This document shows, piece by piece, positions 1-8,175 of a stretch of 64,000 nt of DNA. Origin of the DNA: Paractinoplanes maris. Lineage in GTDB: Bacteria > Actinomycetota > Actinomycetes > Mycobacteriales > Micromonosporaceae. Positions within the stretch are counted from its first letter, which is position 1. Every line of letters starts with the position of its first letter. The position numbers and the translations under genes are program-made. The notes under the pieces are model-generated. The model had not been told where the DNA came from, made no database searches, and saw only the letters and a list, made by a program, of their open reading frames with translations. Location: positions 1-64,000 of the forward strand of contig NZ_JALPVL010000016.1 of NCBI RefSeq assembly GCF_023544465.1, given 5' to 3'.

Positions 1-125
1 AACCGACACCCCTATCCGAAGAAAGGAGTAAGCCGGCCGGGGTATTACTAATTGGCACTGGCTTATCAAGCACCCTGTTGAGTTCTCAAAGAACAACCAC
101 ACCCGGTCAACCGCCCCGGGGCACT
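1..125 (-). promoter_or_regulatory. 16S rRNA operon leader (5' part)
   Basis: Read on the minus strand this contains GTTCTTTGAGAACTCAACAG, the hallmark of actinobacterial pre-16S leaders (antitermination/processing element). GTTCT and AGAAC (82-94) can fold into a small hairpin. The mature 16S gene would begin beyond position 1 to the left, so no rRNA gene is present in the window. Recognition is from known actinobacterial leader sequences. Confidence 0.65.
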
Positions 126-131
126 CGTAAA

Positions 132-160
132 ACTTTACCCGCCGCTTCCCGTTTCGCCAA
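132..160 (-). promoter_or_regulatory. Probable rRNA operon promoter
   Basis: On the minus strand TTGGCG (155-160) and TAAAGT (132-137) are separated by exactly 17 bases, a good vegetative sigma factor promoter. It points out of the left edge and feeds the leader at 1-125. The pairing is seen directly; assignment to an rRNA operon rests on the downstream leader. Confidence 0.6.
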
Positions 161-424
161 ATCCGGGTCCAGGACCCGAATTCGCCGACCCTGAAAGCTT
201 CAGGCACCACAAAGTAAAGCGAACGATCACCGGCCGCGAACGACGACGATCCACTCGCTCTAGATTTGTGGGTTCCTCCAGGACGGCCGCGCCGGTCCTC
301 CGAAGAGTCCCGCTCGCTCGCCCGTCTCCCTGGCGGCTCGGAAAACATTACCCCCTGTTGCCCGGACCGCCAAATCGGCCCCCCATGGTGCGTGTCACGC
401 CCGGTCCGACTGCCCGCCCGCCGT

Positions 425-433
425 TGTGGATAA
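425..433 (-). promoter_or_regulatory. DnaA-box-like 9-mer
   Basis: TGTGGATAA is the exact complement of TTATCCACA, the classical DnaA box. A second near match (TGTGGATGA) is at 466-474. Two sites are far too few for an origin. They could titrate DnaA or be chance in GC-rich DNA. Confidence 0.25.
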
Positions 434-525
434 CTCCGGCCACCCGAAACCGCCCTCGGCCCGCCTGTGGATGACGCCGCCCACCCGTCGGCTCAGCAAC
501 GTAGGTTCGGCCCGCCCCCGGTGGG

Positions 526-585
526 AGGGGCTCTGCTCGGAGGGGCTCTGCTCGGAGGGGCTCTGCTCGGAGGGGCTCCGCGCCG
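526..585. repeat. 15-bp tandem repeat, about 3.7 copies
   Basis: The unit AGGGGCTCTGCTCGG occurs exactly at 526-540, 541-555 and 556-570, followed by a decaying fourth copy. It lies about 80 bases upstream of the amidohydrolase start. Period 15 suggests slipped-strand expansion; no function is evident. Confidence 0.85.
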
Positions 586-664
586 GTGACCAACCGGCCT
601 GGGTGCAGGTGTGGGTGGGCTGATGATGGGATGGCCGTCGGTGGCGGGGGTCGGGAGAACAGGG

Positions 665-2296
665 ATGGTCATGGCAGACGCTGATCTGGTGTTCGTCGGG
701 GGGCACGTCTTTGCGAGCGACGAGACCGCACCACCCCGATCGGGCCTGGCGGTCAAGGACGGGAGCATCGTCGCGGTGGGTGGCGACGACGAGGTGCGCG
801 ATTGGGTGGGTGCGGGCACCGAGGTCGTCGACCTGGCCGGCCGCCTGCTGATCCCGGGGTTTCAGGACGCTCACATCCACGCGGTCATGGGCGGGGTCGA
901 GCTGGGCCAGTGCGATCTGACCGGCACCACCGACCGCGACGAATACCTGCGGCGGATCCGGGACTACGCGGCCTCGCACCCCGACGACGAGTGGATCGTC
1001 GGCGGTGGGTGGTCGATGGAGAGCTTCGCCCACGGGATTCCCGACCGGCATCTGCTCGACAGCGTCGTACCGGATCGGCCGGTTTTTCTGCTCAACCGCG
1101 ACCACCACGCCGCCTGGGTCAACACCGCGGCGCTCGAGTGGGCCGGCATCACCGCCGCCACCCCCGACCCGGCCAGCGGCCGCATCGACCGAGACGCCGA
1201 CGGCAACCCGATCGGCGCGCTCCAGGAGGGGGCGATGGAGCTGGTCGAGATTCCCGAGATGACGCAGGACCAGATGTATGACGGGCTCCTGCGGGCCCAG
1301 CGGCTGCTGCACTCGCTCGGCATCACGGGCTGGCAGGACGCGATGCTGGCCGCGAGCAACGGGTATGCCGACGTCTCCGACGCTTATGTGCGGGCGGCGC
1401 GGGAGGGCACGCTCACCGCGACCGTGGTCGGCGCCCTCTGGTGGGATCGGGACCGCGGTGCCGAGCAGATCGCCGAGCTGGTGGCCAAGCGGGCCGAGCT
1501 GACGGTCGGGAGGCTGCGCAGCGACACGGTCAAGCTCATGCTGGACGGGATCGCGGAGAACTTCACGGCGGCGATGACCGAGCCTTACCGGGACGGGTGC
1601 GGGCACGCCACCACGAACCGCGGGATGTCGTTCATCGATCCCGCGGCCCTTCCCCACTACCTCACCGAGCTCGACCGGCTGGGCTTCCAGGCGCATTTTC
1701 ACGCGCTGGGCGACCGGGCGGTGCGGGATGCCCTGGACGCCGTCGCCGCCGCGCGTGCGGCCAACGGGTCGAGTGACACCCGTCCCCACCTGGCTCACCT
1801 GCAGGTTGTGCACCCCGACGACGTGCCCCGGTTCGCGCAGCTGGGGGCGACGGCGAACATGCAGCCCTACTGGGCCGCGCACGAGCCGCAGATGGACGAG
1901 CTCACGATCCCGTTCCTGGATCCGGCCGCGGTCGACCGGCAGTACCCGTTCGCCGACCTGGTCCGCAGCGGTGCGCGCCTGGCCGGCGGCAGCGACTGGC
2001 CGGTCAGCACGCCGGATCCGCTGCAGGGCATTCATGTGGCGGTCAACCGGGTGTTGCCGGGTGAGGAGCGGGAGGCGTTCCTGCCGGGGCAGCGGATCGA
2101 TCTGCGGACCGCGCTGACCGCGTACACGGCCGGGTCGGCCTATGTGAACCGGCGCGACGACTCGGGCCGCCTGGAGCCCGGTTGCCGGGCCGATCTGGCG
2201 GTGCTCGACCGGGACCTGTTCGTCCGGCCGCGGGAGGAGATCGGGGACGCGAGGGTGGAGCTCACCTACGTGGACGGGAGGAGGGTGTCCGGCTGA
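665..2296 (+). CDS. YtcJ-like amidohydrolase (amidohydrolase family 3)
   Basis: A cytoplasmic metal-dependent hydrolase of about 543 residues. The N-terminal beta-sandwich (ADLVFVGGHVF) leads to the metal-binding HxH of GFQDAHIHA. Later come HFHALGD, a further histidine in LAHLQVVHPDD and the C-terminal GSDWPVS motif. This set is typical of the YtcJ/N-substituted formamide deformylase group. The substrate cannot be read from sequence; family members act on amides and formamides. ATG 665 is preferred because GGGAG (653-657) precedes it by 7 bases; ATG 671 (MADAD) is an alternative. No co-directional partner. Its 3' end overlaps the convergent PAP2 gene by 35 bases. Confidence 0.85.
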   Translation: MVMADADLVFVGGHVFASDETAPPRSGLAVKDGSIVAVGGDDEVRDWVGAGTEVVDLAGRLLIPGFQDAHIHAVMGGVELGQCDLTGTTDRDEYLRRIRDYAASHPDDEWIVGGGWSMESFAHGIPDRHLLDSVVPDRPVFLLNRDHHAAWVNTAALEWAGITAATPDPASGRIDRDADGNPIGALQEGAMELVEIPEMTQDQMYDGLLRAQRLLHSLGITGWQDAMLAASNGYADVSDAYVRAAREGTLTATVVGALWWDRDRGAEQIAELVAKRAELTVGRLRSDTVKLMLDGIAENFTAAMTEPYRDGCGHATTNRGMSFIDPAALPHYLTELDRLGFQAHFHALGDRAVRDALDAVAAARAANGSSDTRPHLAHLQVVHPDDVPRFAQLGATANMQPYWAAHEPQMDELTIPFLDPAAVDRQYPFADLVRSGARLAGGSDWPVSTPDPLQGIHVAVNRVLPGEEREAFLPGQRIDLRTALTAYTAGSAYVNRRDDSGRLEPGCRADLAVLDRDLFVRPREEIGDARVELTYVDGRRVSG

Positions 2297-3026
2297 CCGG
2301 GGCCGGTTCGAGTCGCTGGGCCGGGATGAAGACCGGGGCGGCGACCGCGCGGGGCACGAGGGCGCCCACGATCACGATCAGGCCCATGACGGCGATCGCG
2401 TCGAGCCAGTAGTGGTTGCCGGTCACCACCACGACGATCAGCGTGATCGCCGGGTGGGCCAGCCACAGCCAGCGCTTCCAGCCGGCGGTCGTGGTCATCA
2501 GGGCGAGTGCCACCACGATGGCCCAGCCGACGTGCAGGGAGGGCATGGCCGCGTACTGGTTGCTCAAGGTGTCGGTGTCGGGTGGGCCGTAGACCGAGGG
2601 GCCGAACAGGCGCCCGGTGTCGACCAGACCGGCCGAGCCCAGCATGCGCGGCGGCGCGAGCGGGAAGACGGCGTGGATGACCAGGGCGAACGCGGTCAGC
2701 GTGGCCAGGGTGCGGCGCATCCAGAGGTACGTCTCGGGCTTGCGCACGTACATCCAGATCAGCGCGATGGCGGTGGCCGGGAAATGCACGTACGCGTAGA
2801 AGCAGTTGGCCACGCGCACCCACCACTCGTGCGACAGCAGGCTGGTCTGCAGCCCTGCCTCGCTGGGCAGATGCAGGACGCGTTCGAAGTGCCACACCGC
2901 CGAGGCGTTGTTCATGGCCTCGGTGACGTGCCCGTCGACCAGCAGCCGGCCCATCTTGTACGCGAGGAACAGCGCGGCGACGAGAGCGATCTCCCGCAGC
3001 GCTCGACGCACCGTTGTGCCGTTCAT
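2262..3026 (-). CDS. PAP2-superfamily membrane phosphatase/transferase
   Basis: About 254 residues with six or so hydrophobic helices. Motifs of the PAP2 (phosphatidic acid phosphatase type 2) fold are visible: PSLHVGW near the middle and, about 40 residues later, TGNHYWLDA, giving the catalytic His and the HxxxD pattern. Such proteins act on lipid phosphates or transfer inositol phosphate at the membrane face; the Aur1/Ipt1-like subgroup is likely but unproven. ATG 3026 follows GGGGGTG closely, whereas the upstream in-frame start is a TTG. It overlaps the convergent amidohydrolase end, so both genes share 35 bases. Confidence 0.8.
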   Translation of the reverse strand: MNGTTVRRALREIALVAALFLAYKMGRLLVDGHVTEAMNNASAVWHFERVLHLPSEAGLQTSLLSHEWWVRVANCFYAYVHFPATAIALIWMYVRKPETYLWMRRTLATLTAFALVIHAVFPLAPPRMLGSAGLVDTGRLFGPSVYGPPDTDTLSNQYAAMPSLHVGWAIVVALALMTTTAGWKRWLWLAHPAITLIVVVVTGNHYWLDAIAVMGLIVIVGALVPRAVAAPVFIPAQRLEPAPVSRTPSSRPRR

Positions 3027-3139
3027 CCGCACCCCCAAGACGACCAAGGATCGTCCCGAAGTTGCAGAGCCAGCAAACTTTCACAGTGAGAAACTGATCA
3101 CTGCCGGCAGCTGTCTTTCGGGCGACGCGTTCGTGAAGA

Positions 3140-3781
3140 TCAATCGAACGGCGAAGGTACCAGTGGCATGCCAACCCTGGTGATCAGCTCGTCGACCGAA
3201 ATCCCGAACGTTTCGACGACCCGGACGCCCTCCGACCCGACCGCAAACGTCGCCACGTCGGTGTAAACCCTGCTCACGCAGCCACGTCCGGTCAGCGGAT
3301 AGGTGCACTCGGGCACAAGTTTCGGCTTCCCGTCCTTGGCGAACAGCGTCATCATCACGAACACCTGCTTGGCCCCGATGGCCAGGTCCATCGCCCCGCC
3401 GACGGCCGGGATGGCGTCGGGCGCGCCGGTCGACCAGTTGGCCAGGTCGCCGGTCGCGGACACCTGGAACGCGCCCATGATGCAGACGTCGAGGTGGCCG
3501 CCGCGCATCATCGCGAACGAGTCGGCGTGGTGGAAGTACGAGGCGCCGGGCAGCTCGGTGACCGGCTGCTTGCCCGCATTGGTCAGGTCGGGGTCGATCT
3601 CGTCACCCACGGCCGGGCGCCCCATCCCGAGCATGCCGTTCTCGGTGTGCAGGATGACGCCGCTGTCCGGCCGCAGATAGTCGGCGACCATCGTGGGCTG
3701 CCCGATCCCGAGGTTGACGTACGAGCCGTCGGGGATGTCCCGGGCGACGATCTCGGCCATCTGCTCGCGCGAAAGGCTCAT
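3140..3781 (-). CDS. pcaJ: 3-oxoadipate CoA-transferase, beta subunit
   Basis: A 213-residue subunit of the enzyme that moves CoA from succinyl-CoA to 3-oxoadipate, the penultimate step of the beta-ketoadipate pathway. The CoA-transferase B signature is clear: GIGQPTMVADYL near residue 25, the catalytic glutamate segment HTENGMLGMG at about 50-58, and the GGAMDLAIGAK stretch. ATG 3781 overlaps the pcaI stop as ATGA (3778-3781), indicating translational coupling. It is the last gene of the leftward pca operon. An atoA/scoB-type assignment would be possible from sequence alone, but the neighbours fix the substrate. Confidence 0.9.
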   Translation of the reverse strand: MSLSREQMAEIVARDIPDGSYVNLGIGQPTMVADYLRPDSGVILHTENGMLGMGRPAVGDEIDPDLTNAGKQPVTELPGASYFHHADSFAMMRGGHLDVCIMGAFQVSATGDLANWSTGAPDAIPAVGGAMDLAIGAKQVFVMMTLFAKDGKPKLVPECTYPLTGRGCVSRVYTDVATFAVGSEGVRVVETFGISVDELITRVGMPLVPSPFD

Positions 3782-4431
3782 GACGGCACCTCCACCAGGC
3801 GGTCGACGTAGATGGCCGGGGTCACGACCGCTTCCGGGTCGAGCGCGCCCACGTCGACGATCCGGGACACCTGGGCGATGGTCACGGTGGCCGCGGTCGC
3901 CATCACCGGGCCGAAGTTGCGCGCCGTCTTGCGGTAGACCAGGTTGCCCCTCCGGTCGGCGACGTGCGCCCGGATCAGGGCCACGTCGCCGCGGATCGGG
4001 TATTCCAGCAGGTACTCGCGACCGTCGATGATCCGGGACTCCTTGCCCTCGGCCAGCGGCGTGCCGGCCCCGGTCGGGCTGAAGAAGGCGCCGATCCCCG
4101 CTCCGGCGGCCCGCATGCGCTCGGCGAGATTGCCCTGCGGCACGACCTCGAGCTCGATCCGGCCCGCGCGGTAGAGCCCGTCGAACACCCACGAGTCGGC
4201 CTGCCGCGGGAACGAGCACACCACCTTGCGGACGCGATCGGCCGCGAGCAGGGCGGCCAGCCCGGTGTCCCCGTTGCCGGCGTTGTTGCTGACGATCGTC
4301 AGGTCGCCGGCGCCGTGCTCGATGAGCGCGTCGATCAGCTCGACCGGCATCCCGGCCATGCCGAACCCGCCGACCAGCACCGTGTCGCCGTCCTTGACCG
4401 CCGACACGGCCTCCTGAGCCGAGACGATCAC
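3778..4431 (-). CDS. pcaI: 3-oxoadipate CoA-transferase, alpha subunit
   Basis: A 217-residue CoA-transferase A subunit, partner of PcaJ. It shows the glycine-rich VLVGGFGMAGMP motif near residues 19-30, SNNAGNG and FFSPTGAGTPLAEG. The start is GTG 4431: GGGGGAGG lies just upstream, and GTGA overlaps the stop of the preceding pcaL gene. Together the two subunits form a heterotetramer that activates 3-oxoadipate before thiolysis. No thiolase (pcaF) is found in the window, so that last step must be encoded elsewhere. Confidence 0.9.
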   Translation of the reverse strand: MIVSAQEAVSAVKDGDTVLVGGFGMAGMPVELIDALIEHGAGDLTIVSNNAGNGDTGLAALLAADRVRKVVCSFPRQADSWVFDGLYRAGRIELEVVPQGNLAERMRAAGAGIGAFFSPTGAGTPLAEGKESRIIDGREYLLEYPIRGDVALIRAHVADRRGNLVYRKTARNFGPVMATAATVTIAQVSRIVDVGALDPEAVVTPAIYVDRLVEVPS

Positions 4432-5570
4432 GGGGCCTCCCCCAGCACCTGCTGCGCGATGCGAAAGGCGGTGTTCGCGGCGGGCACGCCGCAATAGATC
4501 GCGCTCTGCAACAGCACTTCCTTGATCTCGTCGTCGGTGAGCCCGTTGGTGCGGGCGGCGCGCAGGTGCATCGCCAGTTCCTCCTGATGGCCGAGGGCGA
4601 CCAGCGCGGTCAAGGTGATCATCGAGCGGCTGCGGCGGTCCAGGCCCGGGCGGGTCCAGATCTCACCCCAGGCGTACGCGGTGATGAGCTCCTGGAAGTC
4701 CCGGGTGAACGGCGTGGTCCCGGCCACCGCCCGGTCGACGTGCTCGTCACCGAGCACCTGCCGCCGCACGGTCATCCCGGCCTCACGCACCCGGTCGACC
4801 GTGACCGGTCCGCCGAAGTGCTCCTCCAGCAGCGCCGCCACCTCCTCCGGTTTCTCGGCCGGGGCCAGATGGGCGACCTCGTCGAGGACGACGAGCCGGC
4901 CGTGCCGCACCCTCGTCGCGATCAAACTGAGGTTCTCCGGCGGCGTCGGCTGGTCGTCCGCCCCCGCGATGGCCAGCACCGGCGCGGTGATCTCGCCGAG
5001 CCGATCCCGGACGTCGAAAGCCGCCAGCGCCTCACAGACCAGCGCGTAGCTCTCGGGGTCGGCCGCGCGCAGCGCGTCGAGCAGCGCGGTCGCGACCGCG
5101 GGCGCGCGCTGGGTGAAGCCGGGCGCGAACCACCGCTGCTGCGAGGCGCCGACCACGGCGTGCACCCCGTCGGCGCGTACGGTCTCGGCCCGCTGCCGCC
5201 AGCCGGTGCTCTCCCCGATCTTGGCGCCGGTGCAGATCAGCGCGGCCGACTCGACCCGGCCGGGCGCGTCGAGCAGCAACTGCAGACCGACGGCACCGCC
5301 CACCGACACCCCGGCGTAGCGGAACGGCTCGCCCGGCCGCAGGTTGTCGACCAGGGTGAGCACGCCGCGGGCCAGCCCGGCGATCCCGAAACCGCCGTGC
5401 GCGGGCCGGCTGGAGCCGTGCCCGGGCAGATCCCAGCCGATGACGTGGTGGCTGCCCTTGAGCCGTTCGGCGCAGCGCCGCCAGAGCGCCTCGGCCGAGG
5501 TGCCGAGCGACGGCCCGAGCAGCAGCAACGGACGGCCGGGAGCGTCGACGATCGTGGTCGCGGTCAGCAT
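4428..5570 (-). CDS. pcaL: Fused 3-oxoadipate enol-lactonase / 4-carboxymuconolactone decarboxylase
   Basis: A natural fusion of two consecutive pathway enzymes in 380 residues. Residues 1 to about 255 form an alpha/beta hydrolase (PcaD) with nucleophile elbow GVSVGG (Ser89), acid in GADDQP (about 205) and His234 in VAHLAP. Residues about 258-380 are a carboxymuconolactone decarboxylase domain (PcaC) with RRSRSMITLTALVALG and the helical end AIYCGVPAANTAF. It converts 4-carboxymuconolactone to the enol-lactone and then to 3-oxoadipate. Such PcaL fusions are known in rhodococci and other actinomycetes. The ATG overlaps pcaB by 7 bases. Confidence 0.92.
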   Translation of the reverse strand: MLTATTIVDAPGRPLLLLGPSLGTSAEALWRRCAERLKGSHHVIGWDLPGHGSSRPAHGGFGIAGLARGVLTLVDNLRPGEPFRYAGVSVGGAVGLQLLLDAPGRVESAALICTGAKIGESTGWRQRAETVRADGVHAVVGASQQRWFAPGFTQRAPAVATALLDALRAADPESYALVCEALAAFDVRDRLGEITAPVLAIAGADDQPTPPENLSLIATRVRHGRLVVLDEVAHLAPAEKPEEVAALLEEHFGGPVTVDRVREAGMTVRRQVLGDEHVDRAVAGTTPFTRDFQELITAYAWGEIWTRPGLDRRSRSMITLTALVALGHQEELAMHLRAARTNGLTDDEIKEVLLQSAIYCGVPAANTAFRIAQQVLGEAP

Positions 5571-6832
5571 GGCGGCTCCCCTGCTCGGGCCAGCGCGGCA
5601 TCGATGATCTCGTCGGCGACTCCCCGGTACGGACGATCCGGAGCGTCACCGCGCGGGCTGTCCGGATCGGGCGTGGGGCGGGCGCCCTCCGTTGTGTCGT
5701 ACTGGCGCTGCTCCGCGTCGATGCCCGGGCGGGCCGCGGCGAGCGTCGAGGCCATCCGTTGCTCGTCGATGTGCAGACCGGCGAGCAGCTCGGCGGTCTG
5801 GGAGCCGGCGGTCACCGTCCGGCGGGTGAGCGTGCGCAGCGTGGCCCACTCGACGTGCCAGGCGCCGTCGGCCCGCTCGTCCACCATGTTCGCGGCGGCC
5901 GTGTGCAGGGTGGCGGCGAGCGGCGGGCCGGCCAGCGCGGCCCGGCGCACGAGGACGGCCAGGGTCGGGTTGCGCTTGTTGGGCATCGCCGACGATCCAC
6001 CGCTGCGGGCCAGGGACAACTCGCCGATCTCGGGCCGCGCGAGCGTCAGCACGTCGTTGGCTGTCCGGCCCCACGCGTCGGTGCAGGTGACGAGCGCGTC
6101 GCCGAAGTGGGTCAAGGGGGCGCGGCTGGTGTGCCAGGGCTGGTGCACCGGCAGACCGAGCCGGGCGGCGGTGGCGGCGATCCGGGTCATGGCCCTCTCG
6201 GGCGAGCCTTCGATGGCGACGACCGCGGCCAGGCTGCCGGCCGCGCCACCGATCTGGACGGGCAGATCGGATGCGGCGGCGAGGATGTCGCGCGCGTCGA
6301 GGACGGCCTGGAGCCAGCCGGCTGCCTTGAGGCCGAACGTGATGGGCACGGCGTGCTGGGTGAGTGTCCGGCCGGCCATGTCGGTGTGCCGATGGCGGTC
6401 GGCCAGCGTGGTCAGCGTCGCGATCTGGGCGTCAAGGTCCCTCCGGAGGGCGCCGACGGCCTCGCGCAGGCAGAGCACCAACGCCGTGTCGAGCACGTCC
6501 TGGCTGGTCAGACCGCGGTGCAGTGCCTGGGCCCGCGGGTCGTCGCCGAGGCGTTCGCGCAGCAGGGCGAGCAGCGGGATGACCGGATTGCCACCCTCCT
6601 CGGCCGCCGCGGCCAGGGCCGGCAGATCATCGGGCCCGGCCAGCTCCAGGAGGCCGGCGCCGCCCGGGCCGGAAAGGGACGGGCCGGAAGGAGAGCCGGA
6701 AACGGGCGGGCCCACGGCGAGCGGGCTGGAGTCCAACCAGGCGGATTCGACGCGCAGCAGGGCGGTGAGGACGGTCGCGTCGGTGCAGAGCTCGCCGCTG
6801 CGGTGGTCGCCGGGCCAGAGCAGGTCGCTCAT
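5564..6832 (-). CDS. pcaB: 3-carboxy-cis,cis-muconate cycloisomerase
   Basis: 422 residues of the fumarase/aspartase superfamily. The superfamily signature GGSSAMPNKRNP lies near residues 278-289, and the earlier QDVLDTALVL and QHAVPITFG segments match PcaB and adenylosuccinate lyase-like enzymes. It lactonises 3-carboxymuconate to 4-carboxymuconolactone. ATG 6832 lies 10 bases after the pcaG stop. The C-terminal 40 residues are proline/arginine-rich and probably loosely folded. PcaB rather than another lyase is supported by its place between pcaG and pcaL. Confidence 0.92.
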   Translation of the reverse strand: MSDLLWPGDHRSGELCTDATVLTALLRVESAWLDSSPLAVGPPVSGSPSGPSLSGPGGAGLLELAGPDDLPALAAAAEEGGNPVIPLLALLRERLGDDPRAQALHRGLTSQDVLDTALVLCLREAVGALRRDLDAQIATLTTLADRHRHTDMAGRTLTQHAVPITFGLKAAGWLQAVLDARDILAAASDLPVQIGGAAGSLAAVVAIEGSPERAMTRIAATAARLGLPVHQPWHTSRAPLTHFGDALVTCTDAWGRTANDVLTLARPEIGELSLARSGGSSAMPNKRNPTLAVLVRRAALAGPPLAATLHTAAANMVDERADGAWHVEWATLRTLTRRTVTAGSQTAELLAGLHIDEQRMASTLAAARPGIDAEQRQYDTTEGARPTPDPDSPRGDAPDRPYRGVADEIIDAALARAGEPPC

Positions 6833-6842
6833 CGGCGCCGGC

Positions 6843-7385
6843 TCATCGGGCCTGCCGGGGATAGCTCAGGAACACCGTCTCACCCTCGCCCTGCAGGTGG
6901 ATGTCGAAGAGCAGCCCGCGCGGCTCGCGGGTGGTGATCAGCGTAGCGCGGCGGTCCGGCGGGAGCCCGCCGAGCAGCGCGTCCGGTTCGTCGCCGGGCA
7001 GGTAGGCGCGGGTGAAGAGCCGGTCGGTGAGCCCGCGGGCAAAGACGGTGAGCGCGAAGAACGGGCGGCGGCCGGGTCGCGCCGGGCCCGGGATCAGGGT
7101 CGAGAACCAGTAGTGCCCGTCGCCGTCGGTCTGCGCCCGTCCCCACCCGGTGAAGGTGAAGCCGTCGCGGTGGAACGAACCGGTCTCCCGCGGCACGCGT
7201 CCGGTGCTGTCGGCCTGCCAGAGCTCGATCAGGGCGTCCGGCACCGCGGCGCCCTCGCCGTCGACGACGCGCCCGTGCAGGCGTACGGCCTCGGGGTGAC
7301 CTGCCGGGACCAGCAGATTGCCGCCCTCGAAGGGCAGGCCGAGGTGGAAGAACGGCCCGACCGTCTGTCCCGGCGCGAACGTCAT
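6843..7385 (-). CDS. pcaG: Protocatechuate 3,4-dioxygenase, alpha subunit
   Basis: A 180-residue intradiol dioxygenase alpha chain starting MTFAPGQTVGPFF, the standard PcaG beginning. It contains LIELWQADSTGR and the FFALTVFARGL strand. As expected for the non-catalytic chain it lacks the HIH pair, while contributing to the active-site pocket with PcaH. ATG overlaps the pcaH stop as ATGA (7382-7385), favouring equimolar synthesis. Confidence 0.93.
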   Translation of the reverse strand: MTFAPGQTVGPFFHLGLPFEGGNLLVPAGHPEAVRLHGRVVDGEGAAVPDALIELWQADSTGRVPRETGSFHRDGFTFTGWGRAQTDGDGHYWFSTLIPGPARPGRRPFFALTVFARGLTDRLFTRAYLPGDEPDALLGGLPPDRRATLITTREPRGLLFDIHLQGEGETVFLSYPRQAR

Positions 7386-8107
7386 GGCTCCTCCAGGGGC
7401 GTCCGGTGGGTCCCGCTGAGCACGATGTCCCAGCGGTAGCCCAGGCTGAACTCCGGCTTGGTCACGCTGTGGTCGTAGGACGCGACCAGCATGTCGCGGG
7501 CCCGGGCGTCGGTGATCGACTGATAGATCGGGTCGAGGTCGAACAGCGGGTCGCCCGGGAAGTACATCTGGGTGACCAGGCGCTGGGTGAAGTCGGTGCC
7601 GAAGAGCGAGAAGTGGATGTGCGCGGGCCGCCAGGCGTTGACGTGGTTGCGCCACGGGTAGGCGCCGGGCTTGATCGTCTGGAACGTGTAGACGCCGTCG
7701 CCGTCGGTCAGGCAGCGCCCGGCTCCCACGAAGTTCGGGTCGAGCGGCGCCGGATGCTGGTCGCGCTGGTGCCAGTAGCGCCCCGACGCGTTGGCCTGCC
7801 AGATCTCCACGAGCTGATGGCGCACCGGCCGGCCGTCGCCGTCGAGCACCCGGCCGGTCACGACGATCCGCTCGCCCAGCGGCTCCCCGGAGCGCTGGAT
7901 GGTCAGGTCGGACTCGGCGTCGTCGATGTCAGCCGGCCCGAAGCAAGGCGCCCACAGCTCGACCCCCTCCGGGTCGGCCTGGCACAGGTCGCGGGTGGGA
8001 TGGCGCAGGACGCTGCTGCGATAGGGCGGGTAGTCCCGGCGCGGCTGGGGGCCGCCGCTGCCCCGCAGGTCGTCGATCTCGCGTTGGATGTCGGCCTGGG
8101 TCGTCAC
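7382..8107 (-). CDS. pcaH: Protocatechuate 3,4-dioxygenase, beta subunit
   Basis: A 241-residue iron-bearing chain of the ring-cleaving enzyme. All four Fe(III) ligands known for PcaH are recognisable: Tyr in SGRYWHQRD, Tyr in PGAYPWRN and both histidines of RPAHIHF. The first half carries DYPPYRSSVLRHP, typical of the family. The chosen start is GTG 8107 because it gives the usual family length; its ribosome site is weak, and in-frame codons upstream only add unrelated Arg/Pro-rich sequence. First gene of the pcaHGBLIJ operon, divergent from an IclR gene 68 bases away. Confidence 0.92.
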   Translation of the reverse strand: MTTQADIQREIDDLRGSGGPQPRRDYPPYRSSVLRHPTRDLCQADPEGVELWAPCFGPADIDDAESDLTIQRSGEPLGERIVVTGRVLDGDGRPVRHQLVEIWQANASGRYWHQRDQHPAPLDPNFVGAGRCLTDGDGVYTFQTIKPGAYPWRNHVNAWRPAHIHFSLFGTDFTQRLVTQMYFPGDPLFDLDPIYQSITDARARDMLVASYDHSVTKPEFSLGYRWDIVLSGTHRTPLEEP

Positions 8108-8150
8108 GCTGGCGACGCTAGACCAGGCGGGAGGGCGGCACGATACTTGT

Positions 8151-8167
8151 CTTCCATTCACCGGAAG
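8151..8167. promoter_or_regulatory. Possible IclR operator between pcaH and its regulator
   Basis: CTTCC (8151-8155), a 7-base spacer and GGAAG (8163-8167) form an inverted repeat in the 68-bp divergent gap. It overlaps the ribosome site of the IclR gene. A GATACT sequence just to the left could be a -10 element. The arms are short, so binding is inference. Confidence 0.3.
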
Positions 8168-8175
8168 GAGCGGCC

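Larger units (their letters stand above)
161..664. other. Intergenic region upstream of the rRNA promoter
   Basis: About 500 bases without a convincing gene. It separates the leftward rRNA promoter from a rightward amidohydrolase. A short hairpin CCTGAA-AGC-TTCAGG lies near 190-205, two DnaA-box-like sequences lie at 425-433 and 466-474, and a 15-bp tandem repeat occupies 526-585. Short open frames here have no recognisable protein and are probably chance. Confidence 0.5.

Noticed and set aside
425..474. Replication origin suggested by DnaA-like boxes
   Set aside because: Only two sites, no dnaA/dnaN nearby and no AT-rich unwinding element.
395..2035. 546-codon leftward frame opposite the amidohydrolase
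   Set aside because: No motif; the + strand has clear amidohydrolase motifs.
4566..7439. 957-codon rightward frame opposite pcaL-pcaB-pcaG
   Set aside because: Arg/Gly-rich with no family; the minus strand encodes well-conserved pathway enzymes over the same bases.
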